A DNA stretch of 64,000 nucleotides from Papio anubis (lineage: Eukaryota > Chordata > Mammalia > Primates > Cercopithecidae): assembly GCF_008728515.1 (NCBI RefSeq), contig NC_044980.1, positions 62,245,590-62,309,589 of the forward strand. The letters are read 5' to 3'. Of the stretch, positions 45,733 to 57,475 are shown piece by piece. A model generated the notes under the pieces. That model saw nothing but the letters and a program-made list of their open reading frames with translations, was not told the origin of the DNA and searched no databases. The stretch's first letter is position 1, and the number at the start of each line of letters is the position of its first letter. Position numbers and translations under genes: made by a program.

Positions 45733-46034
45733 CTTTTTTTGGGGGGCGGGGGACAGAGTCTTGCTCTGTCGCCCAGGCTGGAGTGCAGTGGCGGGATCTC
45801 AGCTCACTGCAAGCTCTGCCTCTCGGGTTTATGCCATTCTCCTGCCTCAGCCTCCCAAGTAGCTGGGACTACAGACGCCTGCCACCTCGCCCGGCTAGTT
45901 TTTTTGTATTTTTTAGTAGAGACGGGGTTTCACCGTGTTAGCCAGGATGGTCTCTATCTCCTGACCTCGTGATCCGCCCGTCTCAGCCTCCCAAAGTGCT
46001 GGGATTACAGGCTTGAGCCACCGCGCCCGGCCTT
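45733..46034 (-). mobile_element. Young Alu of the Old World monkey AluYR lineage
   Basis: Reversed Alu. Diagnostic text differs from the human AluY pattern in five places: 'ccacctcgcccggctagttt' (two changes), an extra T in 'tgtattttttagtagag', 'gatccgcccgtctc', and 'ttacaggcttgagccaccg'. It keeps many CpGs and is flanked by a perfect 13-bp target duplication, 'tgttgtttaattc' (45720-45732 and 46035-46047). The A tail is only about 8 bases and is joined to an unusual G-rich stretch (ggggggcggggg on this strand). This is the youngest-looking Alu here and the main evidence for the host lineage. Confidence 0.93.
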
Positions 46035-46369
46035 TGTTGTTTAATTCTATACAATTTTGTTTTAAGAGACTAAAAATGCTAGTTTGTATCAGGAAATAAA
46101 AACCCTAAACACACCATGGGGAGACTGAGAAACGAAAGACATAAATGGGTGGCAATGAATTTGCAGATCAAGATGGCATTCTGAAGGACAGGAGTCAGAG
46201 TTCCACATTCTCCTTAGATCCTGAGCCACAGTGATGGAGGGAATGAGGGTTAAGATGCTTTAATCTGCCCATCCTACTCTGCTTCAGTTCTGCACATTCA
46301 GGGTGCCCGAGAGCACAGGGTTTAAGTCCTGTGTTTTACACCTTTAAGCTCATAGTGGTCTGTATTGAA

Positions 46370-46500
46370 TTCCAGACAAGTCGTTTACTTCTGTGAATAT
46401 CACTTTCCTAATCTGTGATTTGGTGATAACAGTCTTGACATCCTCATAGGCTCTTAGGAGTGATGGATAAATTAATGCAGGCATAGCTCTCGGTATATAG
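46370..46500 (+). mobile_element. MIR fragment, forward
   Basis: 'agacaagtcgtttacttctg', 'ctttcctaatctgtgatttg' and 'gtgataacagtcttgacat' follow the MIR core order; diverged. Confidence 0.6.
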
Positions 46501-46516
46501 AAAACTTCCATGTAGT

Positions 46517-46547
<31 letters not shown>

Positions 46548-46835
46548 TTTTTCTTGAGACAGAGTTTCACTCTTGTCACCCAGGTTAGAGTGCAGTGGTG
46601 CTACCTTGGCTCACTGCAACCTCCGCCTCCCAAGTTCAAATGATTCTCCTGCCTCAGCCTCCCGAGTAGCTGGGATTACCGTCATCTGCCACCAGGCCCA
46701 GCTAATTTTTGTATTTTTAGTAGAGACGGGGTTTCACCATGTTGTCGAGGCTGGTCTTGAACTCCTGACCTCATGATCTGCCCACGTTGGCCTCCCAGAG
46801 TGTTGGGATTTTAGGCGTGGGCCACTGTGCCTGGC
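46517..46835 (-). mobile_element. Alu (AluS-like) with (AAAT)n tail
   Basis: Reversed Alu whose tail is a TTTA repeat at 46517-46551. The short sequence 'atgtagt' flanks it at 46510-46516 and 46837-46843 and is probably the target duplication. Confidence 0.95.
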
Positions 46836-46843
46836 TATGTAGT

Positions 46844-49608
46844 CAATATTCTTAAACATGAGAATTAGTGGAATGGCTAATTTGCTCATTTTTATCTGTC
46901 TTAAATTTATTTAGGAAATACTCTTCTTTTCTCCCTAATCTAGTCCCAAATTTCAATATTGGCTTTACAAACATTACAGATATGACCCTCAATTGAGAAA
47001 CTCAGTTACGTAAAACAAATTTTTTATTTTGCTCAAAATTAACTTGATTTTTATTTTGAGATCTTATTTGTCTAGCGAGGTAGAAATTTAATCCCCATCA
47101 ATTTGGAAATCTCTCTTCTCCCTTTTCCCCCTCCTTTCCCTGGGGTTTTAAGTAAATCTGTCAAGCATCTATAATAGTGAAACTTCAGAAGGAGGGACAT
47201 TTGTCCTTAAATATGCAAGGAGTGGCTTCTAGGTCCATGCTCTAGCCCAGTCCTGGTCATCCATCATCAGTAGTCCCACTGGGAAGCTGGTTTTTGGTTT
47301 TTGTTTGTTTTGTTTTTTTCTGCATGGTTTCATCATGTCTGATGTCTCCGTAATGGCATATGTGCCAGCCTGTGGGATCCCTTCCCTACGTTAGGGAAGC
47401 CATGCTTTCTTTCAGCTTCTCTTCATTATTTGGTTATACTCTGACCCTCCAGGGTCTCCTAAAATCTTTGGTTTTGTAATATAAAAATCAAAGACTTGTG
47501 TTATTTCTGCTCTCTTACCTGTCACCTTCCTTCTTTGTAGCAATATCATACAAAGTCACTTACATACCTGGTGAGAGAATAGAGAAGGGACTCCCAGACA
47601 GGGAAAGACTGAAGGCTAGTACCTCACACGGACTGCCCTGGCCCTTGCATTTACAGATACGCTGTGGAAGTCAGTGCTGTCAACCATGGAGCACATGGAG
47701 AGGACAGGTAGTAAACGAAATGTCATACAGAATTTGCTATGTATACACAACTCAGCAGAAAGATGTTTTAAAAGTGCAAGTTTTATTTTTCTTAGAATGG
47801 ACCACAACTGTATATACTGACTTAATGAATTTTAAACTATCCCATAAGTAATACAAGAAGGCTTATTACACAACCTAGTGAGAGGAATCCTGAAGCTAAA
47901 ATCGGCATACCTATATCAAAGCGACAGATGAGGCCCAAACGTTACAAATGCTTTGGAAAAATACACTCTTTTTTTTTTTTTTTTGGTATTTGTGCTTTGA
48001 CGAAACATCTGACTCTGCTTTTTCAGCATTTTAAGACTTTTTCTTTACTTTTTCTGGACCCAATAATTCTACGAATTTAGCAAGAGAGAAAACAAATGTT
48101 TTCCTTCACCTACTATGGTCCACTCTTATAATGTGGCTTTCCTGTTTCCTGTTTACTTTTTGCATTAACAGTAATTGGAGGGAAAATAAAATCAAAATTT
48201 GGTGTGTATAGGGGACAAAAGGGTTCAGAAGCATTATTTACCTACTCAACTGAAGCAGACCTTGGTGGCCATCTGGTACACCATATTTTTGGGTAATTAA
48301 CATGCATCCACACTTCTATTTTGTTTCCTTTTTGAAGTGAATCTGAAAATGTGTGCTAACAGACTGTCTGTAACACAAAGGAGCCAATGTTAAAAAATGA
48401 TTATACTCATCTCCTTTTAAAAAACAATGAAAAAAAAAAAACACCCCACAAACTTTGTTTTGCCACCAAGAGCAGAAGCTGCTTTCCAAGCTGCCAAAGA
48501 CTATGGGTCCCAGACGGAATTGCTTGTTCTCTTTAGTCACCACATTTGGTGAGCAATGTTGTAGGCCCAGTCGTCCCCCTTCCTTTCCATCACACTTGTC
48601 ATCCAGAGCCTTCGGCGGAACATTTACATGATCAAATGTTCACGGCCATGGTGGTGCAGCCCTACTCATGGTTTGAATTGAATCTGGGATTAGTTCTCAG
48701 TGCTTAACAGCTTGAGTTTGTTTTTCCAAATGACTTTATCATAACTATAAATTCAAGTGAGTCAACTTATTGGATGATGCTCTGTGTGTCTGTGTGTTGG
48801 CAATATATATTCAATTTAATCTATACTGAGAAGAAATTATTCTTTCTGGCATAAAGCCTTCCAGGAGAAATCAACAAATAGGTCACATAAACAAGTTTAA
48901 ACAATTTCTTGCTGGAAGATTTTGCTGTACAATATGTCAGTGCAGTTGCTTCATCCACAAAATATCTAGAGGTATTTTAAGTCAACCTGAACAAATAGAT
49001 GAGAAAGGCTGTCATGGTGAACTTCAACAAAAATATTTATGATAGAAATAAAAAAATGCAGATGGAAAAAGTGCTTGATGAGTAAAGGTGGGAACTAAAT
49101 GAAATTGTATTGTAGAACACTAATCTCACAATATGAACTTTGAAAACTAAATTGTTGGCTTCTAATACAAGCTGATATTTAATATTTATTAAAATGTAGA
49201 GTGGTTAGCTTGTTTTGGTTGAACACATTTTCTGATTTAAGAGTAGTTATTTTATATTTTATATAGAGTTATATATACTAGAATATAAATATTTTAGAGG
49301 CATTATTGCACCCTCTTTTACTGACGAGAAAACTGTTAGAAGCATTACATTACTTGTTCATGTTTACTTGTCTAGTTAGACCTTAAAATAAAATGAAACT
49401 TAATTTCATTTAATCCTTCTTCCCTCTCTTTCTTCCTCCTTGAATTACTTTATGCCTGCCATGATTCTGCTGTTAAGATAGATGCTTGGGATACAAAGAC
49501 GCATAGATAATAAGACCAAAATAGGGATCTAGTTCAAGAAAGACAAGATAATATACAAGCTATCAGGTGTGAGTATGGAGATCCTTGCAAATAGAGAAGA
49601 GTGTTCGA
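46844..49608. other. Mostly single-copy DNA; one splice-site-like segment
   Basis: No Alu, L1 or LTR recognised. There is a (GTTT)-rich patch at about 47291-47320 and a T run at about 47968-47984. A 117-codon plus frame (47498-47851) has no recognised domain. Within it 47541-47570 is bounded by a pyrimidine tract plus 'tttgtag' on the left and 'ctggtgaga' on the right, the layout of a small exon, but this is not proof of splicing. The part at about 48540-48700 has several CpGs. Confidence 0.35.
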
Positions 49609-49671
49609 GTGTGTGTGTATGTGTATGTGTGTGCATGTGTATGTGCACACACGTGCATGTGTGGTGTGTTG
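49609..49671 (+). repeat. Imperfect (TG)n repeat
   Basis: About 63 bases of TG/CA-rich text with TA, GC and AC interruptions; it explains the Thr/His-rich minus-strand frames here (49534-49832). Confidence 0.88.
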
Positions 49672-50367
49672 GTGGGAAGGAATCCAGTGAGTTCTAAAGA
49701 TCCACAGGAATAGAGAATTCTGCAAGTATTTGCTCCAAGCAAAATAAAATACAACTGTTGTCTCATTACTCTCTGTTGGTTCCCTTTTATAAATGTATTC
49801 AATTCCAATGGCACCGGAGAAAAAGCCATCATTTGGCTAATGTCTAAAATGACATTTCTCTTGTGAGAATTTCAAGTTCAAGATGTCTGTGCCACACCCT
49901 CATGGAAATGTGAATCTTATAGTGTTACGCAAAAAATGCCACTGAAGAAAATGTTTAGTTCATCCAATTACTATTTAAATCCTGAAGAAAGCTATTCTCT
50001 TTTAAAAACCATCAGAGGGAAAAATTTTAGAGCCCTTTTCTTACTTAGAGGAGGTGATACATTTTACTTCTATAATAAACACTCAAAATATAATAAAATT
50101 CTTGTGGTAATATTTTAAATCTCTCATTCTGATCTGTTCAACCCATTTCATCTTTGCTTGACCGAATGGAGAAGAAACACAGCTGGTTTTCAATCACTCT
50201 GTAATGAATGCTTGCTATTCTTATTGAGGTTAAAGTGACTCAATTGCTTCTAACTTTCTACAGTGGCCCTATTTTTTAAGGAGATAGATAGATATGGATG
50301 AAGATGCATTATATTATGTATTTATTATTATATGTACTATATACAGTATAGATATATATGTATTAAT
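49672..50367. other. Single-copy DNA, nothing recognised
   Basis: No recognised repeat family or gene; the last 80 bases are TA-rich and lead into the AC repeat. Confidence 0.4.
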
Positions 50368-50393
50368 ACACACACACACACACACACACACAC
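50368..50393 (+). repeat. (AC)n microsatellite
   Basis: Thirteen AC units following an AT-rich tract with TATA-type repeats. Confidence 0.93.
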
Positions 50394-50518
50394 CCCTCCA
50401 CAGTAGGCTGTGCTTTGGTTGATTTTAACGCATTGCTAATAGAACTAGTTGGCATAAGCAATGTTCTGGAAGACTTATTAGAAGCTATGGATGAGTGATT
50501 CTCAATGCTATATTCATT

Positions 50519-50605
50519 GGTTTTAAGCCAGCTTTGCCATTAACTATCTGGATGATCTTAGGCATATCATAAAGCCTCCTCTGTAAAATGAGGAGCTTAG
50601 GTTAG
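50519..50605 (+). mobile_element. MIR fragment, forward
   Basis: 'ccattaactatctggatgat', 'cttaggcatatcataaagcc' and 'ctgtaaaatgaggagcttag' follow the MIR order. Confidence 0.65.
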
Positions 50606-50929
50606 ATGAAATCTAAAGATTTTTCCTTAACGAGTAGTCTTTGACAATGGTTTCCAAACTGTTCATGCCCTGGAGTTGTAAGATTTCATAAAGGTGTCGT
50701 TGAATTGAGGGAAAGAGTGTCCAAATGAGAACTTTGAGTAAACCTTCCAGAACTCTCATTCCCCCACTTCAAACACAGCAGTGAGGCTTTGTGAGTTTTC
50801 CAGTTGAGTTTCAGTGTAAGATTCTCATTTCAAAAACACTTTAAATTTTGCGAACATCTGTCTCTGATAAAAGGTAGGATCAGCTAAGTCATAGGTAGGT
50901 GTAATGTAAACCGGAAAAAGCAATGTGTG

Positions 50930-52497
50930 TTTATTGGAGTTTAAATATTTTTATTATAAAACATTACATGCAGAAAATTGCATAAGATTGTAGGTATGTT
51001 TTAGCATTTGTCTGTAAAGCAAACATTCATATAATCTCATCAAGTCATGAAATAAAATAGTGCTGGAACTATAGACTTTCCCTTATATGTCTTACCACTC
51101 TGTCTTCACTACCCACTCATCATAAAATAATTATGTAGTTCTAGTACTCCTTTTTTAAAAAATAATTCTTGCCCTCCTTAAAAAGTACATCAGTTCTGCC
51201 TGTTCTTGAACTATATATAGATAGAATGTTGTTATTAATATTTTACAACTTGCCTTTTTCTGGCCACACATTCATAAATTTATCTATATATCTGCAGCTG
51301 ATTCAAATCTGTTTCAATATTGAGTCCCATTGTAAGTTTATAAAACATATACTCATTCTAATAATGGTGAACATGTGAATTCTTTCCAAAAGTTGGTAAT
51401 TATGAGCAATATTGCTATGAACAGTCTTAAGCATAAATTATGGTATACATAATCAAACATATCTTTTAAGGTACATATATATATGCAAAAGTGGAACTAT
51501 TGGATCTTAGTTCTGTTTATTATTATTATTATATTATTATTATCCTTTAAGTTCTGGGATACATGTGCAGAACATGTAGGTTGGTTACATAGGTACATAC
51601 ATGTCATGGTGGTTTGCGGCACTCATTAACCCATCATCTACATAAGGTATTTCTCCTAATGCTTTCCCTACCCTAGCCCCCCAGCCTCTGACAGGCCCCA
51701 TTGTGTGATGTTCCCCTCCCTGCGTCCATGTGTTCTCCTTATTCAACTCAAACTTATGAGTCAGAACATGCAGTCTTTGGTTTTCTGTTCTTGTGTTAGT
51801 TTGCTGAGAATGATGGTTTCTAGCTTCATCCATGTCTCTGCAAAGGACATGAAGTCATCCTTTTTTATGGCCACATAGTATTCTATGGTGTATATGTGCC
51901 ACATTTTCTTTATCCAGTCTATCATTGATGGGCATTTGGGTTGGTTCCAAGTCTTTGCTGTTGTGAAGAGAGCTGCAATAGATCATAGTTCAGCATGTAT
52001 TTTTACCAGACAATGAAACACAGTTTTCTAAAGGTACTGAAACAATTTTCACTCCTACCAGTATAAGAGCTCCTGTTGCTTATATCCTTGCCTATATTAA
52101 GTCAGAATTTTATTTTTTCTCAATTGGATAGGTATGTAGTGGTATCTTATGATATTAAGTCTTGTTTTTCTAATGACTAGTTTTGTTCAGCACCTCTTTG
52201 TTTGATTACCAGCTGTTTGTATTTCTCCTTTTGTAAAGTGCCTGTTAAAGACATTTGCTCATTTTTCTATTGAGTTGTTTACTCTCTTCTAATTGAATCA
52301 CAGGAGGTCCTTATATAGTCTGAAAAATAATTATTTTTTGGTTAATATGCTTCAAATATTTTCAAATAACTCCATTTTTCTTTTTACTCTATGTGATTTC
52401 TTCCAAATGAACATAAATTTTAATTTTAATGTGATTAAATTGATCATTCTTCTACTCTACTAAAATTTGTGTCTCCTTTAAGAATCTTTCTATAGAC
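50930..52497 (-). mobile_element. Ancient L1M (ORF2 3' half and 3' UTR), reversed
   Basis: Reversed old L1 recognisable from 'ttctgcctgttcttgaacta' (51193 on), 'aaaagtggaactattggatc', 'gtatgtagtggtatcttatg' and 'aagtgcctgttaaagacatt'. It is split by a younger L1PA at 51514-51980. No frame is intact. Confidence 0.78.
51514..51980 (-). mobile_element. 5'-truncated L1PA inserted in L1M
   Basis: Reversed primate L1 3' end: TTA-rich tail complement, 'agttctgggatacatgtgc', and on to the ORF2 C-terminus ('tggccacatagtattctatg'). Target duplications 'gatcttagttc' (51503-51513) and 'gatcatagttc' (51981-51991) differ at one base, and the L1M continues on both sides. Confidence 0.92.
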
Positions 52498-52921
52498 CTA
52501 CAACAAAGTAGGAATAAAAGGAAAATTTCTCAACTTGATAAATAATACCTACAAAAACCCCTATCTAACATCATATTTAATGATGAAAGATTGAATGCTT
52601 CATTCCTAAGAGCATGAACAAGACAAAGATGTTCATTCTCGCCACTTCTATTCACCATTGTACTGGAGGTCCTAGCCAGTGCAATTAGGCTAGAAAAAAT
52701 GATAAAAGGCATCTGGACAGGAAAGAGAAATAAAATTATCTCTATTCACAAGTGAGATGATCTTGTATATAGAAAATCCTAAGAAATACACTAAAAAAAT
52801 TAATAGAACTAACAAATAAGTTCAGCAAAGCTTTAGGATACAAGATTAATATATGAAAGCAATTGTTTTTATATGCACAATCAATGAGAAAAATGAGAAT
52901 AAAATTAAGAAAAAATCCCAT

Positions 52922-53278
52922 TTACAATAGCACCAAAAATAATAAAATTCTTGAGCATGCAATGTCCTTCCATTTGTTTGTGTCCTCTTTTATTTCATTG
53001 AGCAGTGGTTTGTAGTTCTCCTTGAAGAGATCCTTAACATCCCTTGTAAGTTGGAATCCTAGGTATATTATTCTCTTTGAAGCAATTATGAATGGGAGTT
53101 CACTCATGATTTGGCTCTCTGTTTGTCTGTTATTGGTGTATAGGAATGCCTGTGATTTTTGCACATTGATTTTATATCCTGAAACTTTGCTGAAGTTGCT
53201 TATCAGCCTAAGGAGATTTTGGGCTGAGATGATGGGTTTTCTAAATATACAACCATGTCGTCTGCAAACGTGGTACAT
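52922..53278 (-). pseudogene. L1 ORF2 reverse-transcriptase fragment
   Basis: A 118-codon open frame within the inverted part of the twin-primed L1. It reads LLRLISNFSKVSGYKINVQ and later YLGFQLTRDVKDLFKENY, the thumb-side region after the catalytic core of L1 ORF2p. The YADD catalytic motif is not included. Its first and last residues extend beyond the L1PA segment. It is a dead fragment of a ~1275-residue protein and has no promoter. Confidence 0.9.
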
Positions 53279-53357
53279 GTATACATATGTAACAAACCAT
53301 TGTGCACATGTACCCTAGAAGTTAAAGTATAATTTAAAAATTGATAAATAAATAAAG
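52953..53357. mobile_element. Twin-primed (internally inverted) L1PA insertion
   Basis: The left part (52953-53266) is L1PA ORF2 on the minus strand; the right part (53268-53357) is the L1PA 3' UTR end on the plus strand, with an A-rich tail. Target duplications 'aataaaattctt' (52941-52952) and 'aataaaattttt' (53358-53369) match at 11 of 12 bases. A single insertion with an inverted 5' part is the classic product of twin priming during L1 integration. Confidence 0.92.
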
Positions 53358-55045
53358 AATAAAATTTTTAGGAGTTTTATTAAAATTTTATAGAAGAAAT
53401 AAAAGTCTTGTGCAGCTACAAAACTTCATTGAAAGGTATTTAAAAACACATAAGTAAGTAGAAAGACATTTTATATTTATGGATTTAAGGTTTTAATATT
53501 GTTAAAATGAAAATATGCTCCAAATGATCTACAAATTCGATGTAATTCCTATCAAAATTCAAATTGCCTTTTTAGCAGTAAATGATAAACCAATCCTAGA
53601 ATTCATATGGAATTTCAAGGGACCCAGACTAGCTAAAATAATCTCAAAACAGAACATAGAGGCTTACACTTTTTTATTTCAAAACTTACTACAAAGATAC
53701 AGTAATTGAATGCTGTAGTGTGGTAGTGCCATGATAATATACATGTTGATGAGTGGAATACAATTGATAATACAGACATAAATTCTTACTTTTATGGTCA
53801 GTTGATTTTCAACAGTGTGCTAATATCATTCAATGAGGGATAAAACAGTCTTCTCAACAAATGGTGTTGTGAAACTTAATACTTACATTCACAATAATAA
53901 ATTTGAACTTCTATCTCATACCATACACAGTGAACCCAAAATGGATCACAATTTTCAGAGCTAAAACTATAAAACTCTCAAAAGTAAACATAGCAGTAAA
54001 TCTGTGACCTTCAGTTAGGCAATGGTTTTTAAGATACAACACCAAAAACACAAGGAACAAAAGAAAAAGATAGACAACTTGGACTTCTTAAAAGTTAACA
54101 CTTTTGTTCTTCAAAGGACATCATTATGAAAATGGAAAGACAAGTGACAAAATAGGAGAAAATATTTTTAAATTATGTGTCTGATAAGAAACATATATCC
54201 AGAATACATAAGGAACTCTTAGAATTCATCAATAAAAACACAACCTAAATTAAAAATCTGGGCAAAGGATTTGAATAGACATTTCTTCAAAGAAAATATA
54301 CAAATAGCCAATAAGCACCTAAAAAGATGCTCAACATCTTTACTTGTTAAAAAAAAAAAAATCAAAACCACCATGGGATATCACTTTACAATCATTAACA
54401 TAGCTAACATTTAAAAAGAGACAATAACAAGTGTTGACAAAATAATGGAGAAAGTGAAACCCTCATATATGCAGGCAGGAATGTAAAATGGTGTAGCCAC
54501 TATGGGAAAACAGTTTGGCAGTTCTTCCAAATGTTAAACATAGATATACCACATGACACATCAGTTATATTCCTAAGAAATAAAGACACAGGAGAAATAA
54601 AAACACACACCCACAAAAAGATGAACATTCATAGAAACATTATTCATAATACCTGAAAAGTGAAAGCAACCCAAATCGTCAACTGGTGGATTAATTTAAA
54701 AATTGTGGTATATCTATATAATGGAATATTATTTAGTCATAAAAAAGAGTTATTGATATGTACTACAAATATATGAACCTTCAAAACATTATGCTAAATG
54801 AAAGAATGTAGTCACAAAAGACCAAATACTGTATAATTCCTTTTAAATGAGATTTTCAGAATAGTCAAATTGATGGAGACAAAAAGTCGATTAGTGGCTG
54901 TCAGGGACTGAGAGGAGGAGAGAATAGGGTTGATGACTAATGGGTACAGGCTATTTTTTTTAGTGTGAATTGGAAATCTTTTGTAATTGGATAGTGCTGA
55001 TAGTTTTATAATTCTGGGAATATATTAAAAATCACTGACTTGCAC

Positions 55046-56600
55046 CAGAATTGCACTGAATTTATAAATCAGTCTGGGGAGAATTGACATCTTTTCAAAA
55101 TCTTACAAATCATGAAGATAATAAATCTCTTATTCATTAAATTTTAATATTTCCCATTAAAGTGTTATAATTTTTATCTAGAGCTCCTGCACATCTTTGA
55201 TAAGATTTACTCCTTGGTTCTTGATATTTTGGAGGCTTTGGTAAATAAATTCACTTTCAGTATTTTGTTTTCTAACTGTTACTGGTATACAGAAAAGCAG
55301 TTGATTTTTGTATATTGAGTATTGTATCAGTGACTCTACATTCTCCTATTAATTTCAAGGTTTACATGTAGATGCTTTTGGATTTTCTACATATTTAATC
55401 CTATCATCTACAAATAGTGACAATTTTTCTTCCTTTCCAATTCTTATATCCTTTAAAAAATGCTTAATTCACTGAACAGACTCAATGTTGCATAGAAGTG
55501 ATGATAACAGGAAACCTTGTCTTATTTCTAATACCAAAAGAAAAGCTTCCAACTTTTTACCATGTTATATGATGTTGGCTGTGGAGTTTCTATAACTACT
55601 TTAATCGGACTAAGCAGATTGGATCATTGTTTCCAATTCTTTATTCCTTCCCTATGTTAGAATCATACATTTACACATTATGTCATGTAAATGTTTATTG
55701 CTTCTTATTGTTGGTGGAATTTATTTCTCTATTCCTAGATGTTGATGTTGACCATGTGACCTTTCTTTGGCCTAGAAGATATTAGTGAATATGATATAAG
55801 CAAGTATTTTAAGTTTGGTTGCATGGTTTGCTTGTCTTCCTCTTTCATCACTATGAGAAAAAAATATTCTTTGATAGCTGCTTGTTTGAGCAGAATCAGA
55901 AAATACATAGAACAGAACTGATCACAATGTTCAGCCTGAGATAAGCCCAATCAATCACAGCTGAGCCCATCAGAGCCTTACCCTACCCCATGGCTTGTAA
56001 TCAGTGTTGTAAGCCACCAAGATTTGGAGTTTAGAGTTTGTTTGTTAAACAGTACTATTATAGTGAAAAACCTCCCTGATATGCCCTCTAGTCCTAGTTT
56101 GCTAAAAGTTTGTATTATAAATGGACTTTGAATTTTATCAAATGCTTTATCTGCATTTATTGAGATAATAATATAAATTTTCCCTCATCCTATTAATGTG
56201 GTAATTTATCTTGTTTGATTTTTGAATGCTAAACAAACCCTGCATTCCTAGATTTAAATAAACAGACAAAAGGCTTAGTACTGAGGTATTATTCTCTGTG
56301 TTTTGCTGAATTCAGCTTGTTTATTTAATTTTTTAGTTTGTGCATCTATGTTCGTGAAAGAAATTGATTCATAAATTTCCTTCATCATATTGTCCTTATC
56401 TGATTTTATTACCAATGTTATGCCATTCTTTGGAAGAGTTTGGCCACAATTGGAATGATTTCTTCCTTGAATAACATTTATAACATTCACCAATGAGGAT
56501 ATGTAAGCCTAGGATTTTCTTTGAGTAAATATTTAGAACTAATAATTCATTTAAAAAATTATTATAAACTAATCAAAACTTCTATTTCTTTTTTAGTGAG
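55046..56600 (-). mobile_element. Ancient L1M ORF2, reversed, split by an LTR
   Basis: Reversed ORF2 text: 'ctgaatttataaatcagtct', 'gcttttggattttctacata', 'ggaaaccttgtcttatttct'. After the LTR it continues with 'tcaaatgctttatctgcatt' and 'tttgattttattaccaatg'-like blocks. It abuts a forward L1 at 55045. All frames are broken. Confidence 0.78.
55725..56075 (+). mobile_element. MLT1-like LTR (ERVL-MaLR) inserted in L1M
   Basis: Recognised from 'gaccatgtgacctttctttg', 'tttcatcactatgagaaaaa', 'gctgagcccatcagagcc' and 'aagccaccaagatttggag', in MLT1 order. The surrounding reversed L1M is continuous across it. LTR only; no viral coding part. Confidence 0.72.
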
Positions 56601-57129
56601 TTTAATTAGAGAGAATTTGTGTTTGCTTTTGTCAGACACTGTCAATTTTGCTGTAGAACTGGTTCTACCTAAGGTTCTACCACTGGGCTGCCTCAAACCC
56701 AGTTCTGGGACTCTGGAATAGGTCTCGTGTCATACTCTAGATCCAGATTCATGCTAGCATTGTTCTGAAGTCACAGCCCCTCAGGGCACAGCCCCTCCTT
56801 TCTTTTTACCTCTTCAGCGTCATGTGTTATCAAGACAGCTCTCTCCTCTCTGTATTTCGCCATGGTTGAGAGGAGATGGGTCATGTCTAGGTCTTTAAAT
56901 CAGAGAGAGTAGGCTCCTGGGAGCCCATCTCAATAGAGAGAAGTTCTCTTACAAGTCTCCTGGCTCCGGACAGATCCTGGACCTTTGAACTCTATCTCTC
57001 TGATCCCAGCTGGAAACAGAGTTCAAACAGTAGATTTCTAGGTAAAAGCAGCTTTTGAAACGACAACATCTTCTTCAACCTTCTGCTTATAGATTTTCAA
57101 CCAAAATTTAGCCCAGGAGCTACCCTATG
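56601..57129. other. Single-copy or unassigned DNA
   Basis: Balanced base composition with no recognised family. It lies between two L1M remnants. A 66-codon frame (56521-56721) begins in L1M sequence and has no domain. Confidence 0.35.
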
Positions 57130-57475
57130 TCTTTTTTAAAAGACTTTATTTCTTTTTTTTTTAGGGAAATTTTAGGTTTACAGCAAAATTGACAGTAAGG
57201 TACAGTGAGATCCCATTCCCTGCTTCCACACGTGCACAGGCTCCCTTATTATCAACATCCCCTACCAGAGTGGTAGACTTGTTAGGATTGATGAACCTGC
57301 ATTGATAAATCATTATTAACCCAAGTCCACAGTTTACATTAGGGCTCACTCTTGATATTGTCTATTCTGTAGGTTTGGACAAATTTATGACATGTATCCA
57401 CCATTATCATAATCATATGAAGTATTTTCACTGCCCTAAAAATCTTCTATGCCCTATTTATCCTCCCTTTGTATT
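57130..57475 (-). mobile_element. L1MB/MC-like 3' UTR, reversed
   Basis: Plus strand 'aggtttacagcaaaattgac', 'tatcaacatcccctaccaga', 'cacagtttacattagggctc' and 'catgtatccaccattatcat': the reverse of the same 3' UTR type as at 38190-38600. No frame. Confidence 0.85.

Larger units (their letters stand above)
52500..55045 (+). mobile_element. L1 (L1MA/MB-like) ORF2 and 3' UTR, split by a younger L1
   Basis: Forward ORF2 from the reverse-transcriptase region ('ctaacatcatatttaatgat', 52565 on). The younger insertion occupies 52953-53357. ORF2 resumes with 'tatcaaaattcaaattgcc' and 'gaattcatatggaatttcaa', and a 3' UTR ends near 55045. The frame at 53515-53709 is an ORF2 scrap. Stops and indels are frequent. 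Confidence 0.87.

Noticed and set aside
45693..45972. Frames of 77-82 codons on the plus strand
   Set aside because: Produced by the reversed AluYR element.
47498..47851. 117-codon plus frame considered as a gene
   Set aside because: No domain, no homologue recognised, and codon content looks random. Kept only as a weak exon lead.
52956..53360. Initially read as two unrelated L1 fragments in opposite orientation
   Set aside because: Shared flanking target duplication and compatible subfamily type favour one twin-primed insertion.
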